From contig NZ_LMKP01000042.1 of assembly GCF_001421715.1 (NCBI RefSeq), forward strand, positions 26,845 to 90,844: a DNA stretch of 64,000 nt, in the 5' to 3' direction. The notes beneath the pieces are model-generated. The model was not told the DNA's origin, did not search any database, and saw only the letters and a program-made list of their open reading frames with translations. The position numbers and the translations under genes are program-made. Source of the stretch: Sphingomonas sp. Leaf22 (GTDB lineage Bacteria > Pseudomonadota > Alphaproteobacteria > Sphingomonadales > Sphingomonadaceae). Below, piece after piece: positions 6,363 to 13,721 of this stretch (the stretch's first letter is position 1; every line of letters begins with the position of its first letter).

Positions 6363-8104
6363 CCGCCGTGACGAAAACCGCTCGACCCAAGCTGACCATC
6401 GCCGGCCCCAAGGCCGCGCCAGTCGTGATCCCGTCCGCTCCTACGCCGTTCCCGCTGCGGACCTTGGTCCGCGCGGCCGAGAACGTCCGCCGCACGCGCA
6501 TCGATGAAGACGTCCAGTCGCTCGCCGACGATATCCGCGCGCACGGCCTGCTTCAGTCGCTGATCGGCTACACGAACGACAACAGCCCGACCGTCCATAT
6601 CGTCGGCGGCGGTCGTCGCCTCCAGGCGCTCGACCGGCTGATGTTTGACGGGGCCATCTCTGGTGATTTTCCGGTGCCGGTCCTGATCCGCGACCGGGAA
6701 CTGGCGGTCGAGCTTTCGCTCGCCGAAAATATCCAGCAGCGGACGATGTCGCCCGTCGACGAGGTCTTCGGCTTCAAGGCACTGGTCGATACCGGGCACC
6801 ATACGGTGTCGAGCCTCGCGAAGCGGTTCGGCTTCAGCGAGCGCCTCGTGCAGCAGCGCCTGCGCTTGGCGGCGCTGGCACCCGAGATCCTCGACGCGCT
6901 TGCCGATCGTACGATCACGCTCGATGCTGCCACTGCATACGCTGCGACGCAGGACCGAGCGTTCCAGCAGGAAATCTTTCTCGCGGAATCGAAGCGGTCA
7001 CACGACGGCCATTCGGTCCGGAACATTCGCCATGCCATCGACGCGAAGGGGATGCGGACGACGCACCCGCTCTATCGCTTCGTCGGGGCCGGGACGTACG
7101 AGGCGCGCGGCGGCGGATATGAGGACGACCTGTTCCGCGACACGCCGATCGGTGCGAAGGTGCTCGCCCACCCGGTCCTGCTGCTGACGATCGCCGCCGA
7201 GCTGCTCGACGAACGCGCCGCCCCGCTGGTTGAGCATTTGCGCGCCCACAAGAACCTGTCGCCGACAATCGCCGGCCATGTCGCCGTGCCCGGGCTGGTC
7301 CTTGCGAGCTGGGGATACACCGGCCCGATACCGGCACCCAATGGCTGCGTGATCATCAATACCGCCAATCAGGAATCGATGTGGCAGCGCATCCGCGCCG
7401 AGGAAATCCCCGTGCACGTCCTCGTCGGGATCAGCGAGACCGGCGAGCTGATGCACTGGCCGAAGACCGTCGCCGTCCCGAAGGAACAGCGCGAGACGGT
7501 CGCACTGTCGACGCGGCAGTCGAGCGAGCCGCACAACCTCGTCACGGCCGAGCAGCTTGCCGAGATCAAGCGCACCCGTGGCATTATCCGCTGGTCGCGC
7601 CGCCTCGCCCTGAATGCGCTCGGCGGATCGCCGCTGTTCGCCAGCACGCCGCTGGAAGGTCGTGCCTACTGGACCGGCCAAGATGGCGAGTCGACGTCGA
7701 TCGGCGGCGTGCAGGGCGTACTGGTACCGGTCAACATTTTCGTCGCCGAACCGGAGATCGCCGCGCAACGGAAGGCCGGCGAGCGACGGCATGACGAGGA
7801 AGAGGCCGAGGCCAATCGCCGGCAGGCCGAACGACAGGCCGCTGAGGAAGCCGAGCAGCAGCGTTGGGAGGCGCTGTACGCCATGGACCCGCCGGCGATC
7901 GTCGCCCTCGATGGCGCTGCATGGGCGCGCGACGAAGACGGCCGGTACGGTTCGACGGTCGACGAGGCCGAGCCCTTCGACAGCTGGCATCAGCTGCTCG
8001 ACGTCGCCGACAGCGAAGGCATCGAGATCGGCGCGACCTTCACCACCCGCGAAGCATGGGAAGCCGCGTTGGCAGCGGCCAAAACCGCAGGAGCAACGCC
8101 ATGA
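6359..8104 (+). CDS. ParB/KorB-like DNA-binding protein without ParA partner
   Basis: A 581-residue protein of the ParB/RepB/Spo0J group. Residues about 40-130 form the ParB N-terminal (Srx-like) domain, with VRRTRIDEDVQSLADDIRAHG, the GGGRRLQALDR box near residues 82-92 (the nucleotide-binding box of ParB), and LSLAENIQQRTMSPVDE. A KorB-type HTH follows (SSLAKRFGFSERLVQQRLRL, about 155-175). The long C-terminus includes a charged coiled coil (about 470-500, Arg/Glu/Gln-rich). No ParA ATPase gene is present nearby. The ATG at 6359 overlaps the preceding stop. Solo ParB-like proteins occur on integrative elements and may act in maintenance or regulation rather than segregation. Confidence 0.85.
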   Translation: MTAVTKTARPKLTIAGPKAAPVVIPSAPTPFPLRTLVRAAENVRRTRIDEDVQSLADDIRAHGLLQSLIGYTNDNSPTVHIVGGGRRLQALDRLMFDGAISGDFPVPVLIRDRELAVELSLAENIQQRTMSPVDEVFGFKALVDTGHHTVSSLAKRFGFSERLVQQRLRLAALAPEILDALADRTITLDAATAYAATQDRAFQQEIFLAESKRSHDGHSVRNIRHAIDAKGMRTTHPLYRFVGAGTYEARGGGYEDDLFRDTPIGAKVLAHPVLLLTIAAELLDERAAPLVEHLRAHKNLSPTIAGHVAVPGLVLASWGYTGPIPAPNGCVIINTANQESMWQRIRAEEIPVHVLVGISETGELMHWPKTVAVPKEQRETVALSTRQSSEPHNLVTAEQLAEIKRTRGIIRWSRRLALNALGGSPLFASTPLEGRAYWTGQDGESTSIGGVQGVLVPVNIFVAEPEIAAQRKAGERRHDEEEAEANRRQAERQAAEEAEQQRWEALYAMDPPAIVALDGAAWARDEDGRYGSTVDEAEPFDSWHQLLDVADSEGIEIGATFTTREAWEAALAAAKTAGATP

Positions 8105-8436
8105 GCGCACCTATCGTCCGCCTGGATCGCCGGCTCAGTCGAGCCTGCGAGCTGGGCAAAGGGATCAGCCTGTCCGCCGCCGATCTCGACCTGCTTACCA
8201 ATCTCGGCATCTTTGACCTAACCGGCCCCGCCAAAACAAAATTTCACGAGGAACAGTCACTGTGCCGGATCGCGCGCCGCCAATCTATCGACGGGGGAAA
8301 TACTGGCTCGACTGGGACAGGCGGGCGGACGACACTCTCCGTAGTCCCTACCTCACCATCTTCTGGTACGACCTCGACGCTCGACGTGTCCGCAGCGCAT
8401 CGACGCGCACGGCGGACGAGGGCGACGCGATCCTAG
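8101..8436 (+). CDS. Small protein upstream of and overlapping the integrase
   Basis: A frame of 111 codons whose ATG overlaps the ParB-like stop (ATGA). The first 55 residues look like a real small helical protein (SRACELGKGISLSAADLDLLTNLGI) and could be an excisionase-type or regulatory protein. After about 8262 the same frame reads Ser/Thr/Arg-rich text typical of a shadow of the integrase frame, giving a 175-base overlap. Either the overlap is real or the frame has lost an earlier stop. Confidence 0.4.
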   Translation: MSAPIVRLDRRLSRACELGKGISLSAADLDLLTNLGIFDLTGPAKTKFHEEQSLCRIARRQSIDGGNTGSTGTGGRTTLSVVPTSPSSGTTSTLDVSAAHRRARRTRATRS

Positions 8437-9596
8437 CGCTCGATCGCCGGTATCTCTCTGACGCGTCGGAAAGCCCGGCATTCTGTCACGCTTGCGGTCA
8501 ACCGATTGCCAGGGCCGAGCAATATCTGCTGACCGACGCGATCGCTGATTACCGGCTCGAATGGGGCGACAACCGCGCCTCGGCCGAGGCGATCGAAATG
8601 CGCCTGAATCATACGCTGGATTTCCTCGAATCGCAGGACGCGATCGGCGGCAAATTTGGCGTCGCGACGACCTGCGCGGTCGCCTGCACGACGTCGTTCG
8701 CGAATGCGTTGCGCGAATGGTCCGGGGCACAGCCGGTTGTCTGGCGCAACGGGGAAGGGGAGATCACGAAGTCGCGCCCGCGCTCACCGGCAGCGACTGA
8801 GACGGTAATCGCGCAGACCGCCGCCGTGCTGAATCACGCTGCAAACGCTGATCCGCCCCGATCCGACAAGCGGCCGACCTATCGGGCGTTGCCGGCGAAA
8901 AAGGTTCAGCGGAAACGCCGCAGCCGTGTTGGTGTGCCGGAGCTGGCGCGAATGGTCGCCTATGCCGCCGCCGATCCGCAACGGGCTTCGCTGCATGCGT
9001 TCCTGATCGCCTCGATCTGCACGATCGCGCGCCCGGGCGCGGTCGTCGACATTTGCGTCGCTCCCGACCGTCAACAGTGGGCACTGGGCAGCGAGACGAT
9101 CGACCTCAACCCGGCCGGCCGGGTCCAGAACAAGAAGGCGCGGCCGCTGCTGCCCGTCCTGCCGCTGCTCGCGCAATGGCTCCAGGCGGAATGGGTCACG
9201 TACCACAAGCTACCGGCCAACGACCGCGTCGGCCGCGGCTACCTCGTCAACTATTACGGCCGCCCCATCCGCAACGTCGCCCGCGCGTGGGATACCATGC
9301 TTGCGGAGCTGGAATTGCCGACCGGGCGGGAATGGCAGTCGTACATTCTGCGGCACAGTCTGGCGACGATCGTGCGGAAGCGCGGCGCGACCGCTTGGGA
9401 TCTGCAAGGCTTCATGGGTCACCGGTTGCCGAGCCAGACAGAAATCTACGCCGAAGGTGATTTCGCCTCGGCGCAGACCGCTCTTCAGAGCGTGATCGAC
9501 GAGATCGAGCAGCTTGCTCCGGGTGCCCTGCACCGGACGACCACCGGAGAAGCTGCCGCTCCTACTCTGGAAGGGAGATCGAAAATGTCCGGATAA
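8262..9596 (+). CDS. Tyrosine recombinase (integrase) of the tRNA-Ala element
   Basis: A 444-residue integrase starting at GTG 8262 with GAGGA upstream. The N-terminus (PPIYRRGKYWLDWDRR) resembles an arm-binding beta domain. A core-binding helical domain lies around residues 85-150. The catalytic domain has Arg257 (ARPGAV), the box YILRH with Arg364, GH at 386-387, and the nucleophile Tyr396 in TEIYAE. The usual His of HxxR is Tyr361 here. It ends 16 bases before the 3' CCA end of tRNA-Ala, the standard position for an integrase beside its attachment site. It is the last gene of the operon, so its expression is tied to the operon promoters. Confidence 0.92.
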   Translation: MPDRAPPIYRRGKYWLDWDRRADDTLRSPYLTIFWYDLDARRVRSASTRTADEGDAILALDRRYLSDASESPAFCHACGQPIARAEQYLLTDAIADYRLEWGDNRASAEAIEMRLNHTLDFLESQDAIGGKFGVATTCAVACTTSFANALREWSGAQPVVWRNGEGEITKSRPRSPAATETVIAQTAAVLNHAANADPPRSDKRPTYRALPAKKVQRKRRSRVGVPELARMVAYAAADPQRASLHAFLIASICTIARPGAVVDICVAPDRQQWALGSETIDLNPAGRVQNKKARPLLPVLPLLAQWLQAEWVTYHKLPANDRVGRGYLVNYYGRPIRNVARAWDTMLAELELPTGREWQSYILRHSLATIVRKRGATAWDLQGFMGHRLPSQTEIYAEGDFASAQTALQSVIDEIEQLAPGALHRTTTGEAAAPTLEGRSKMSG

Positions 9597-9612
9597 AAGA
9601 AAAGGATAGGGG

Positions 9613-9688
9613 TGGTGGAGCTGAGGGGAATCGAACCCCTGACCTCTGCAGTGCGATTGCAGCGCTCTCCCATCTGAGCTACAGCCCC
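9613..9688 (-). tRNA. tRNA-Ala (anticodon CGC)
   Basis: The reverse strand folds as a full cloverleaf of 76 bases with encoded CCA (9613-9615). The acceptor stem GGGGCTG pairs with CAGCTCC, the D-arm is GCTCAGATGGGAGAGC, the anticodon loop ATCGCAC gives CGC, and the T-arm has the canonical GGTTCGATTCC. The 3' end faces the integrase gene and is the probable attachment site of the element to its left. The tRNA remains intact, as expected when the crossover restores the 3' end. Confidence 0.95.
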
Positions 9689-9936
9689 GCCCCTCATCCG
9701 GCCATGCCGGGGCCTTTTCTGTAGCGGGCGGTTTTGGCGGATGCAACGGGTCTCGCGCGGTCGCAGCGACAAAATCCGACCGCCCGATCGCAGGGCGATC
9801 GATCGCTCCCGCGGTGCTCTTCGTCGCGGCCCATGATCCCGATTGGAACCAACCGCAGGGTCGGCGCTTGTTCGCATACGACATGGCAGCCCGCGCTGCT
9901 GCGCCGCGATAACATGAACATCTGCAGGAGATTTCC
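9689..9936. other. Intergenic region upstream of tRNA-Ala and the DUF2171 gene
   Basis: No gene is apparent. A small hairpin CCGGC-CAT-GCCGG followed by GGCCTTTTCT lies at about 9700-9722 and could end rightward transcription coming from the element. The tRNA promoter must lie here on the reverse strand. AGGAG at about 9922-9926 is the ribosome binding site for the gene at 9937. Confidence 0.4.
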
Positions 9937-11196
9937 ATGGGTTATGATCGCTATCCGCGCAACGAAGACTCATCGTGGAACGACCGCTCGGGCGACGACG
10001 GACGCTCGCGCGACCGCGACGATCGTTCGCGCAGCAGCTATGGTGGTTCGCAGGGTTATGGCAGCGCACAGGGCTCGCGCGGCTATGGCGAGCAGAATTA
10101 CGGCGGGTCGTCGTCGCAGCGTGACGACCGTGACGGCGGGCGCAGCCGGGACTATTACGGCAGTTCGTCGGGCAGCCGTTCCTCGGGCTCGACCTATGGT
10201 GCCGACCGGAACCGTGGCTATGCCAGCCGCGACTTCGACTATAGCGACCGCGGGTCCAGCAGCTATGGATCGCAGGGTGACCGCTATCAGGGCGGCTATG
10301 GCAATGACGAGAACCGCTATGGTACCGACAACCGCTATGGCGAACGGAACCGCGGCGACAACCGCTATGGCACGGACCGCAACCAGGACCGCAACCGCAG
10401 CGATCGGGACTATGATGCCGAGGATCGCGGTTTTCTCGCACGGGCCGGGGACGAAGTCCGGTCGTGGTTCGGCGACGAAGACGCGGAACGTCGGCGCGAG
10501 CGCGACCAGCGCTATGACGAGCAGATGTCGCGCTATGACGACCGGCACAGCGACCATGCCTATCGCTCGTGGCGCGACACGCAGGTCAGCGCGTTCGACC
10601 GCGACTATGACGAATATCGCCAGGAAAACGCGACCCGTTTCCAGAACGAATTCACCGCGTTCCGGACCGAGCGTCAGACGCAGCGCGATAGCCTGACCCG
10701 GGTTACCGAGCATATGGAAGTGCTCGGCTCCGATGGCGAGCATGTCGGCGTCGTCGACAAGGTGCGCGGCGATCGTATCATCCTGACCAAGAGCGATGCC
10801 GCCGCTGGTGGCCATCATCACTCGATCCCGTCGCGCTGGGTCGAATCGATCGATGACAAGGTGAAGCTGCGCAAGACCGCCAGCGAAGCCAAGAAGGCAT
10901 GGCGCGACGAGGAAGAGCAGCAGGCAATGTTCGGCGGCCAGTCGTCGCAGCAGCGCGGTTATGGCAACGACCGCTTCGGCAACGATCGCAACACCGACAC
11001 CAACCGCACGACCGGTCAATATGGCAGCGGATCGACCGCGACCACCGGTCAGGCGCTCGGTTCGGGCACGTCGACCACGGCCGGCCCCGGCATCGGTGGC
11101 ACGTCCAATACCGGCACGACCGGCATCGGCACGTCCGCTACGTCGTCGAGCGACAGTGAAACGAACCTCAATCGCAGCTTCCCCGGAACCTACTGA
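9937..11196 (+). CDS. DUF2171 domain protein with long disordered repeats
   Basis: A 419-residue hydrophilic protein. Residues 1-165 are a low-complexity stretch rich in Tyr-Gly, Ser, Arg and Asp with recurring YGS and DNRYG units. Residues about 175-190 hold the motif SWFGDEDAERRRERD, seen in related sphingomonad proteins. Residues about 253-320 form a PRC-barrel-like DUF2171 domain (MEVLGSDGEHVGVVDKV, then DRIILTK and IPSRWVESI). Residues 335-419 are Gly/Thr/Asn/Ser-rich. No signal peptide is seen. It is probably a stress-related protein, but the function is unknown. A terminator follows at 11222. Confidence 0.85.
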   Translation: MGYDRYPRNEDSSWNDRSGDDGRSRDRDDRSRSSYGGSQGYGSAQGSRGYGEQNYGGSSSQRDDRDGGRSRDYYGSSSGSRSSGSTYGADRNRGYASRDFDYSDRGSSSYGSQGDRYQGGYGNDENRYGTDNRYGERNRGDNRYGTDRNQDRNRSDRDYDAEDRGFLARAGDEVRSWFGDEDAERRRERDQRYDEQMSRYDDRHSDHAYRSWRDTQVSAFDRDYDEYRQENATRFQNEFTAFRTERQTQRDSLTRVTEHMEVLGSDGEHVGVVDKVRGDRIILTKSDAAAGGHHHSIPSRWVESIDDKVKLRKTASEAKKAWRDEEEQQAMFGGQSSQQRGYGNDRFGNDRNTDTNRTTGQYGSGSTATTGQALGSGTSTTAGPGIGGTSNTGTTGIGTSATSSSDSETNLNRSFPGTY

Positions 11197-11221
11197 TCGG
11201 TTCGCAGCGGCGACAGGCGGA

Positions 11222-11250
11222 GGGGGTCGGGAAACCGGCCCCCTTTGCTT
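11222..11250 (+). terminator. Rho-independent terminator after the DUF2171 gene
   Basis: A nine-pair stem GGGGGTCGG/CCGGCCCCC (one G-U pair) with a GAAA tetraloop is followed by TTTGCTTT. It lies 25 bases after the stop at 11196. Confidence 0.75.
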
Positions 11251-11302
11251 TGGGCGTGCTGCACCTTACGTAGCGGATCGAAACTGATATGGAGACGTGA
11301 GC

Positions 11303-12292
11303 ATGGCAAAGGCTTGGCATCTGGTGCGACGGCCGAACGGAATGCCGGTGGCGGAGGATTTCGCACTGCGCGACCTGCCGACGCGCGAACTGGCGGACGG
11401 CGAGGTGCGCGTCGCCAATCGCTGGCTGTCGGTCGATCCCTATATGCGCGGGCGGATGAACGACGGCAAAAGCTATGTCCCGCCCTTCGCGCTGGATGCG
11501 CCGATGGACGGGGGCGCGGTCGGTGAGGTGATCGAGAGCCGGGCGGCGGAGTTGCCGGTCGGTACGCGGGTCCAGCACATGGCGGGATGGCGGGACGAGG
11601 CGATCGTCACCGCCAAGGGCGTGCAGAAGCTGCCCGACCTCGGCATCCCCGATCAGGCGTTTCTGGGCGCGCTCGGCATGCCCGGCATGACGGCATGGTT
11701 CGGGCTGCTGGCAGTTGCGGAGGCCAGGGCCGGCGACACGGTGTTCGTCTCGGCGGCGGCCGGTGCGGTCGGATCGACCGTGGTGCAGATCGCCAAGGCG
11801 AAGGGCATGACCGTCATCGGTTCGGCCGGCGGTACCGACAAGACCGATTGGGTCCGCTCGCTCGGGGCCGACCACGTCCTCGATTACAAGGGCGACGTCC
11901 CGTTGGTGAAGGCGCTGGGCGCGGCCGCACCGGACGGTATCGACGTCTATTTCGACAATGTCGGCGGCGACCATCTCGACGCGGCGCTGGCCCATGCGAA
12001 GCAGGGCGCGCGCTTCGCGATCTGCGGCATGATCGACGGCTATAACGCGTCGCAGCCGACCAGCCTGCGCTATCTGATGCGAGTGATCGCCGCGCGTATC
12101 CGCGTGCAGGGCTTCATCGTCAGCGATTTCATGAACCGCATCGGCGAATTTCATCAGGGAATGGGCGAGATCGTCGCGAGCGGCAAGTTCCAGCGCGAAG
12201 AGACGGTGGTCGACGGGCTGGAAGCGACGCCCGACGCGTTCCTTGGCCTGTTCAGTGGCAAGAACAAGGGCAAGATGCTGGTTAAGCTCTAA
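11303..12292 (+). CDS. NADP-dependent oxidoreductase of the CurA / leukotriene B4 dehydrogenase type
   Basis: A 329-residue zinc-independent medium-chain dehydrogenase/reductase. It begins with the family text WHLVRRPNGMPVAEDF and has VDPYMRGRMND near residues 42-52, the nucleotide-binding loop SAAAGAVGSTVVQIAKAKG near 148-166, and YFDNVGGDHLDAAL. These enzymes reduce carbon-carbon double bonds of enones using NADPH. The zinc-binding cysteines of alcohol dehydrogenases are absent. The ATG at 11303 is used, with GGAGA upstream. It stands alone between a terminator and a repeat. Confidence 0.9.
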   Translation: MAKAWHLVRRPNGMPVAEDFALRDLPTRELADGEVRVANRWLSVDPYMRGRMNDGKSYVPPFALDAPMDGGAVGEVIESRAAELPVGTRVQHMAGWRDEAIVTAKGVQKLPDLGIPDQAFLGALGMPGMTAWFGLLAVAEARAGDTVFVSAAAGAVGSTVVQIAKAKGMTVIGSAGGTDKTDWVRSLGADHVLDYKGDVPLVKALGAAAPDGIDVYFDNVGGDHLDAALAHAKQGARFAICGMIDGYNASQPTSLRYLMRVIAARIRVQGFIVSDFMNRIGEFHQGMGEIVASGKFQREETVVDGLEATPDAFLGLFSGKNKGKMLVKL

Positions 12293-12293
12293 A

Positions 12294-12430
12294 TTCCTCC
12301 CCGCCTTGCGGGGAGGGGGACCGCCGCGAAGCGGTGGTGGAGGGGGTTCGCCGTGGTACGCATGGCTTCCGTAAGCGGACACCCTCTTCCACCAGCCTGC
12401 GGCCAGTCCTCCTTCGTATCGGGAGGATTC
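12294..12430. repeat. Long form of the CCTCCCCG palindromic repeat (copy 1)
   Basis: Outer arms TCCTCCCCG and CGGGAGGA enclose inner segments GGGGACC-GCGAAGC-GGTGGAGGGGG and CCCTCTTCCACCAGCCTGCGG. The same order of blocks occurs at 20089-20216 and 41082-41220, each just after a rightward gene. The element can fold into a branched hairpin and may act as a terminator. Confidence 0.8.
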
Positions 12431-12614
12431 AGGCGGGATCGACATTCGGTTCGCTGGACGCAGGAATAGCGTTCGATCCCCGTTCGTCACTCCGGCGCAG
12501 GTGGCAGTCCCTATACGCCAGCGTCGCGGATCGAGCCGAACCGTCGGTGTGTATGGATTCCCGCCTGCGCGGGAATGACGAAATTCCGCGATTATCGGCG
12601 AATTTCGATCGATC
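12431..12614. repeat. Non-coding stretch with an ATTCCCGC inverted repeat
   Basis: No gene is seen in this gap. At 12557-12576 there is a perfect inverted repeat ATTCCCGC-CTGC-GCGGGAAT followed by GACGAAATT. Its right half matches the inverted repeat at 17340-17375, so both belong to a second dispersed palindrome family. Confidence 0.6.
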
Positions 12615-12794
12615 CTAATGCAGCTTGGTGATCTTCAACCCGTCTTCCTTTGCGCGCTGCTTGATCGATTCCTCGCTGCGCGTCAGCGCCTTGGCGAGCG
12701 CCTTCAGCGCCATGCCCTTGCCGGCAAGCTGGTGCAGCTTCTGGATTTCATCGGGTCGCCAGGGCTGGCGGTGACGTTCGAATTTTTCGGCCAT
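12615..12794 (-). CDS. 59-residue SANT/HTH-like protein
   Basis: A short basic protein beginning MAEKFERHRQPWRPDEIQKL. It continues with LAGKGMALKALAKALTRSEE and SIKQRAKEDGLKI, a pattern like a single Myb/SANT-type or GcrA-like helix-turn-helix (Trp near the start, RS-x3-I-x2-RA near the end). It starts at ATG 12794 with GGAGC upstream on the reverse strand and ends in TAG at 12615. It lies ten bases downstream of the YaiI gene on the same strand, probably in one transcript. It likely binds DNA, but no target is known. Confidence 0.75.
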   Translation of the reverse strand: MAEKFERHRQPWRPDEIQKLHQLAGKGMALKALAKALTRSEESIKQRAKEDGLKITKLH

Positions 12795-12804
12795 GGCGTT
12801 GCTC

Positions 12805-13257
12805 CTAACGACCCCGTGCCAGCCGGACCAGCGCGGCGTCGAGCGATTGCAGGAAGCGCGATCGATCGGTCTTGCCGAACGGCGGCGGGCCGCCCAGTTG
12901 CTCGCCGCCCGCGCGCAGGTCGGCCATGATCGCCCGCGTCGCGATCGCGCCGCCGATCGACGCGCCGGTGAACGGCTTGCCGTTGGGCGCGATGACCGTG
13001 GCTCCGGCCTTCAGACAGCGATCGGCGAGTAGGATGTCGGCCGTCACCACCACGCAGTCCCTGTCGGCTGCCTCGGCGATCCAGTCGTCGGCGGCATCGA
13101 ACCCGTCCGATACCACCACCCGTTCGACCCATGGCACCAACGGCACGCGCATTTGGCTGTTGCTGACGATCGCCACGCGTGCGCCGAGACGCTCGGCGAC
13201 GCGGTACACCTCGTCCTTGACCGGACAGGCATCGGCATCGACGAGAATACGGATCAC
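12805..13257 (-). CDS. YaiI/YqxD family protein (DUF188, PIN-like)
   Basis: A 150-residue member of the UPF0178/YaiI family. The hallmark ILVDADACPVKDEVYRVAER is at the N-terminus, followed by SNSQMRVP, the acidic VVTADILLADRCL, and the C-terminal GAIATRAIMADLR. The fold is PIN-like and nuclease activity has been proposed for the family; the substrate is unknown. It starts at GTG 13257, overlapping the stop of the upstream Gre-like gene as GTGA, so the two are translationally coupled. Confidence 0.9.
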   Translation of the reverse strand: MIRILVDADACPVKDEVYRVAERLGARVAIVSNSQMRVPLVPWVERVVVSDGFDAADDWIAEAADRDCVVVTADILLADRCLKAGATVIAPNGKPFTGASIGGAIATRAIMADLRAGGEQLGGPPPFGKTDRSRFLQSLDAALVRLARGR

Positions 13258-13721
13258 GGTTCGATCGGACCCGTTTCGATCACCTCGATCGCATCGCTCC
13301 GCCCGCCGAAATCGGCCGTTTCGCCGGCCATCAGCCCGGTGAGCGCGACGGCGAGCGGTGCGGTGAACGGGATGCGCCCCGCCGCCGGATCGGCTTCGTC
13401 GCTGCCGACCAGTTCGATCGTCTTGCGCTGCCCGTTCAATCGATAGGTCACCCGCGATCCGAACGCGACCTCGTCCTCGGGGATCGGCGCGATCTCGGCG
13501 GTCGAATGCCGCGTCCGCCAATAACGCAGGTCGCGCTTGATCGCCGTCTTCCGTTCGGCGTCGCCCTCCGCTTCGGCCAGTTCGGCCTCCAGCCGCTCGA
13601 CCTGACTGGCCATTGCCTGAAGCCCCCGCTGGGTCACCAGATTGGGGCCGGGCGGCAACGGCAGTTCGAAGCGCGGCTCCTTATGTTCGTCATCATCTTC
13701 CCGCCGGAACGCAACGCTCAT
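13254..13721 (-). CDS. GreA/GreB family transcript-cleavage factor-like protein
   Basis: A 155-residue protein with the Gre layout. An N-terminal region (LVTQRGLQAMASQVERLEAE, about 30-75) forms the antiparallel coiled coil. A C-terminal FKBP-like domain includes VAFGSRVTYRLNG, ELVGSDEADPAAGRI and PLAVALTGLMAGETADF. The family binds RNA polymerase in the secondary channel and stimulates cleavage of backtracked RNA. The charged N-terminal extension (RREDDDEHKEPRFELPLPPG) resembles GreB-type relatives. It overlaps the metallopeptidase stop (ATGA) upstream and YaiI downstream. Confidence 0.85.
   Translation of the reverse strand: MSVAFRREDDDEHKEPRFELPLPPGPNLVTQRGLQAMASQVERLEAELAEAEGDAERKTAIKRDLRYWRTRHSTAEIAPIPEDEVAFGSRVTYRLNGQRKTIELVGSDEADPAAGRIPFTAPLAVALTGLMAGETADFGGRSDAIEVIETGPIEP

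Larger units (their letters stand above)
2364..9612. mobile_element. Integrative element in tRNA-Ala(CGC), phage-satellite-like
   Basis: Divergent CI/Cro-like regulators, an overlapping operon of small genes, a ParB-like protein and a tyrosine integrase abutting a tRNA 3' end define an integrated element. The right end is placed between the integrase and tRNA-Ala (9597-9612). The left end is not seen: no second copy of the tRNA 3' segment is visible in the window, so the element may extend beyond position 1 and include the acyltransferase at 309-2165. No structural, terminase, replicase, relaxase or secretion gene is present. Confidence 0.75.
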
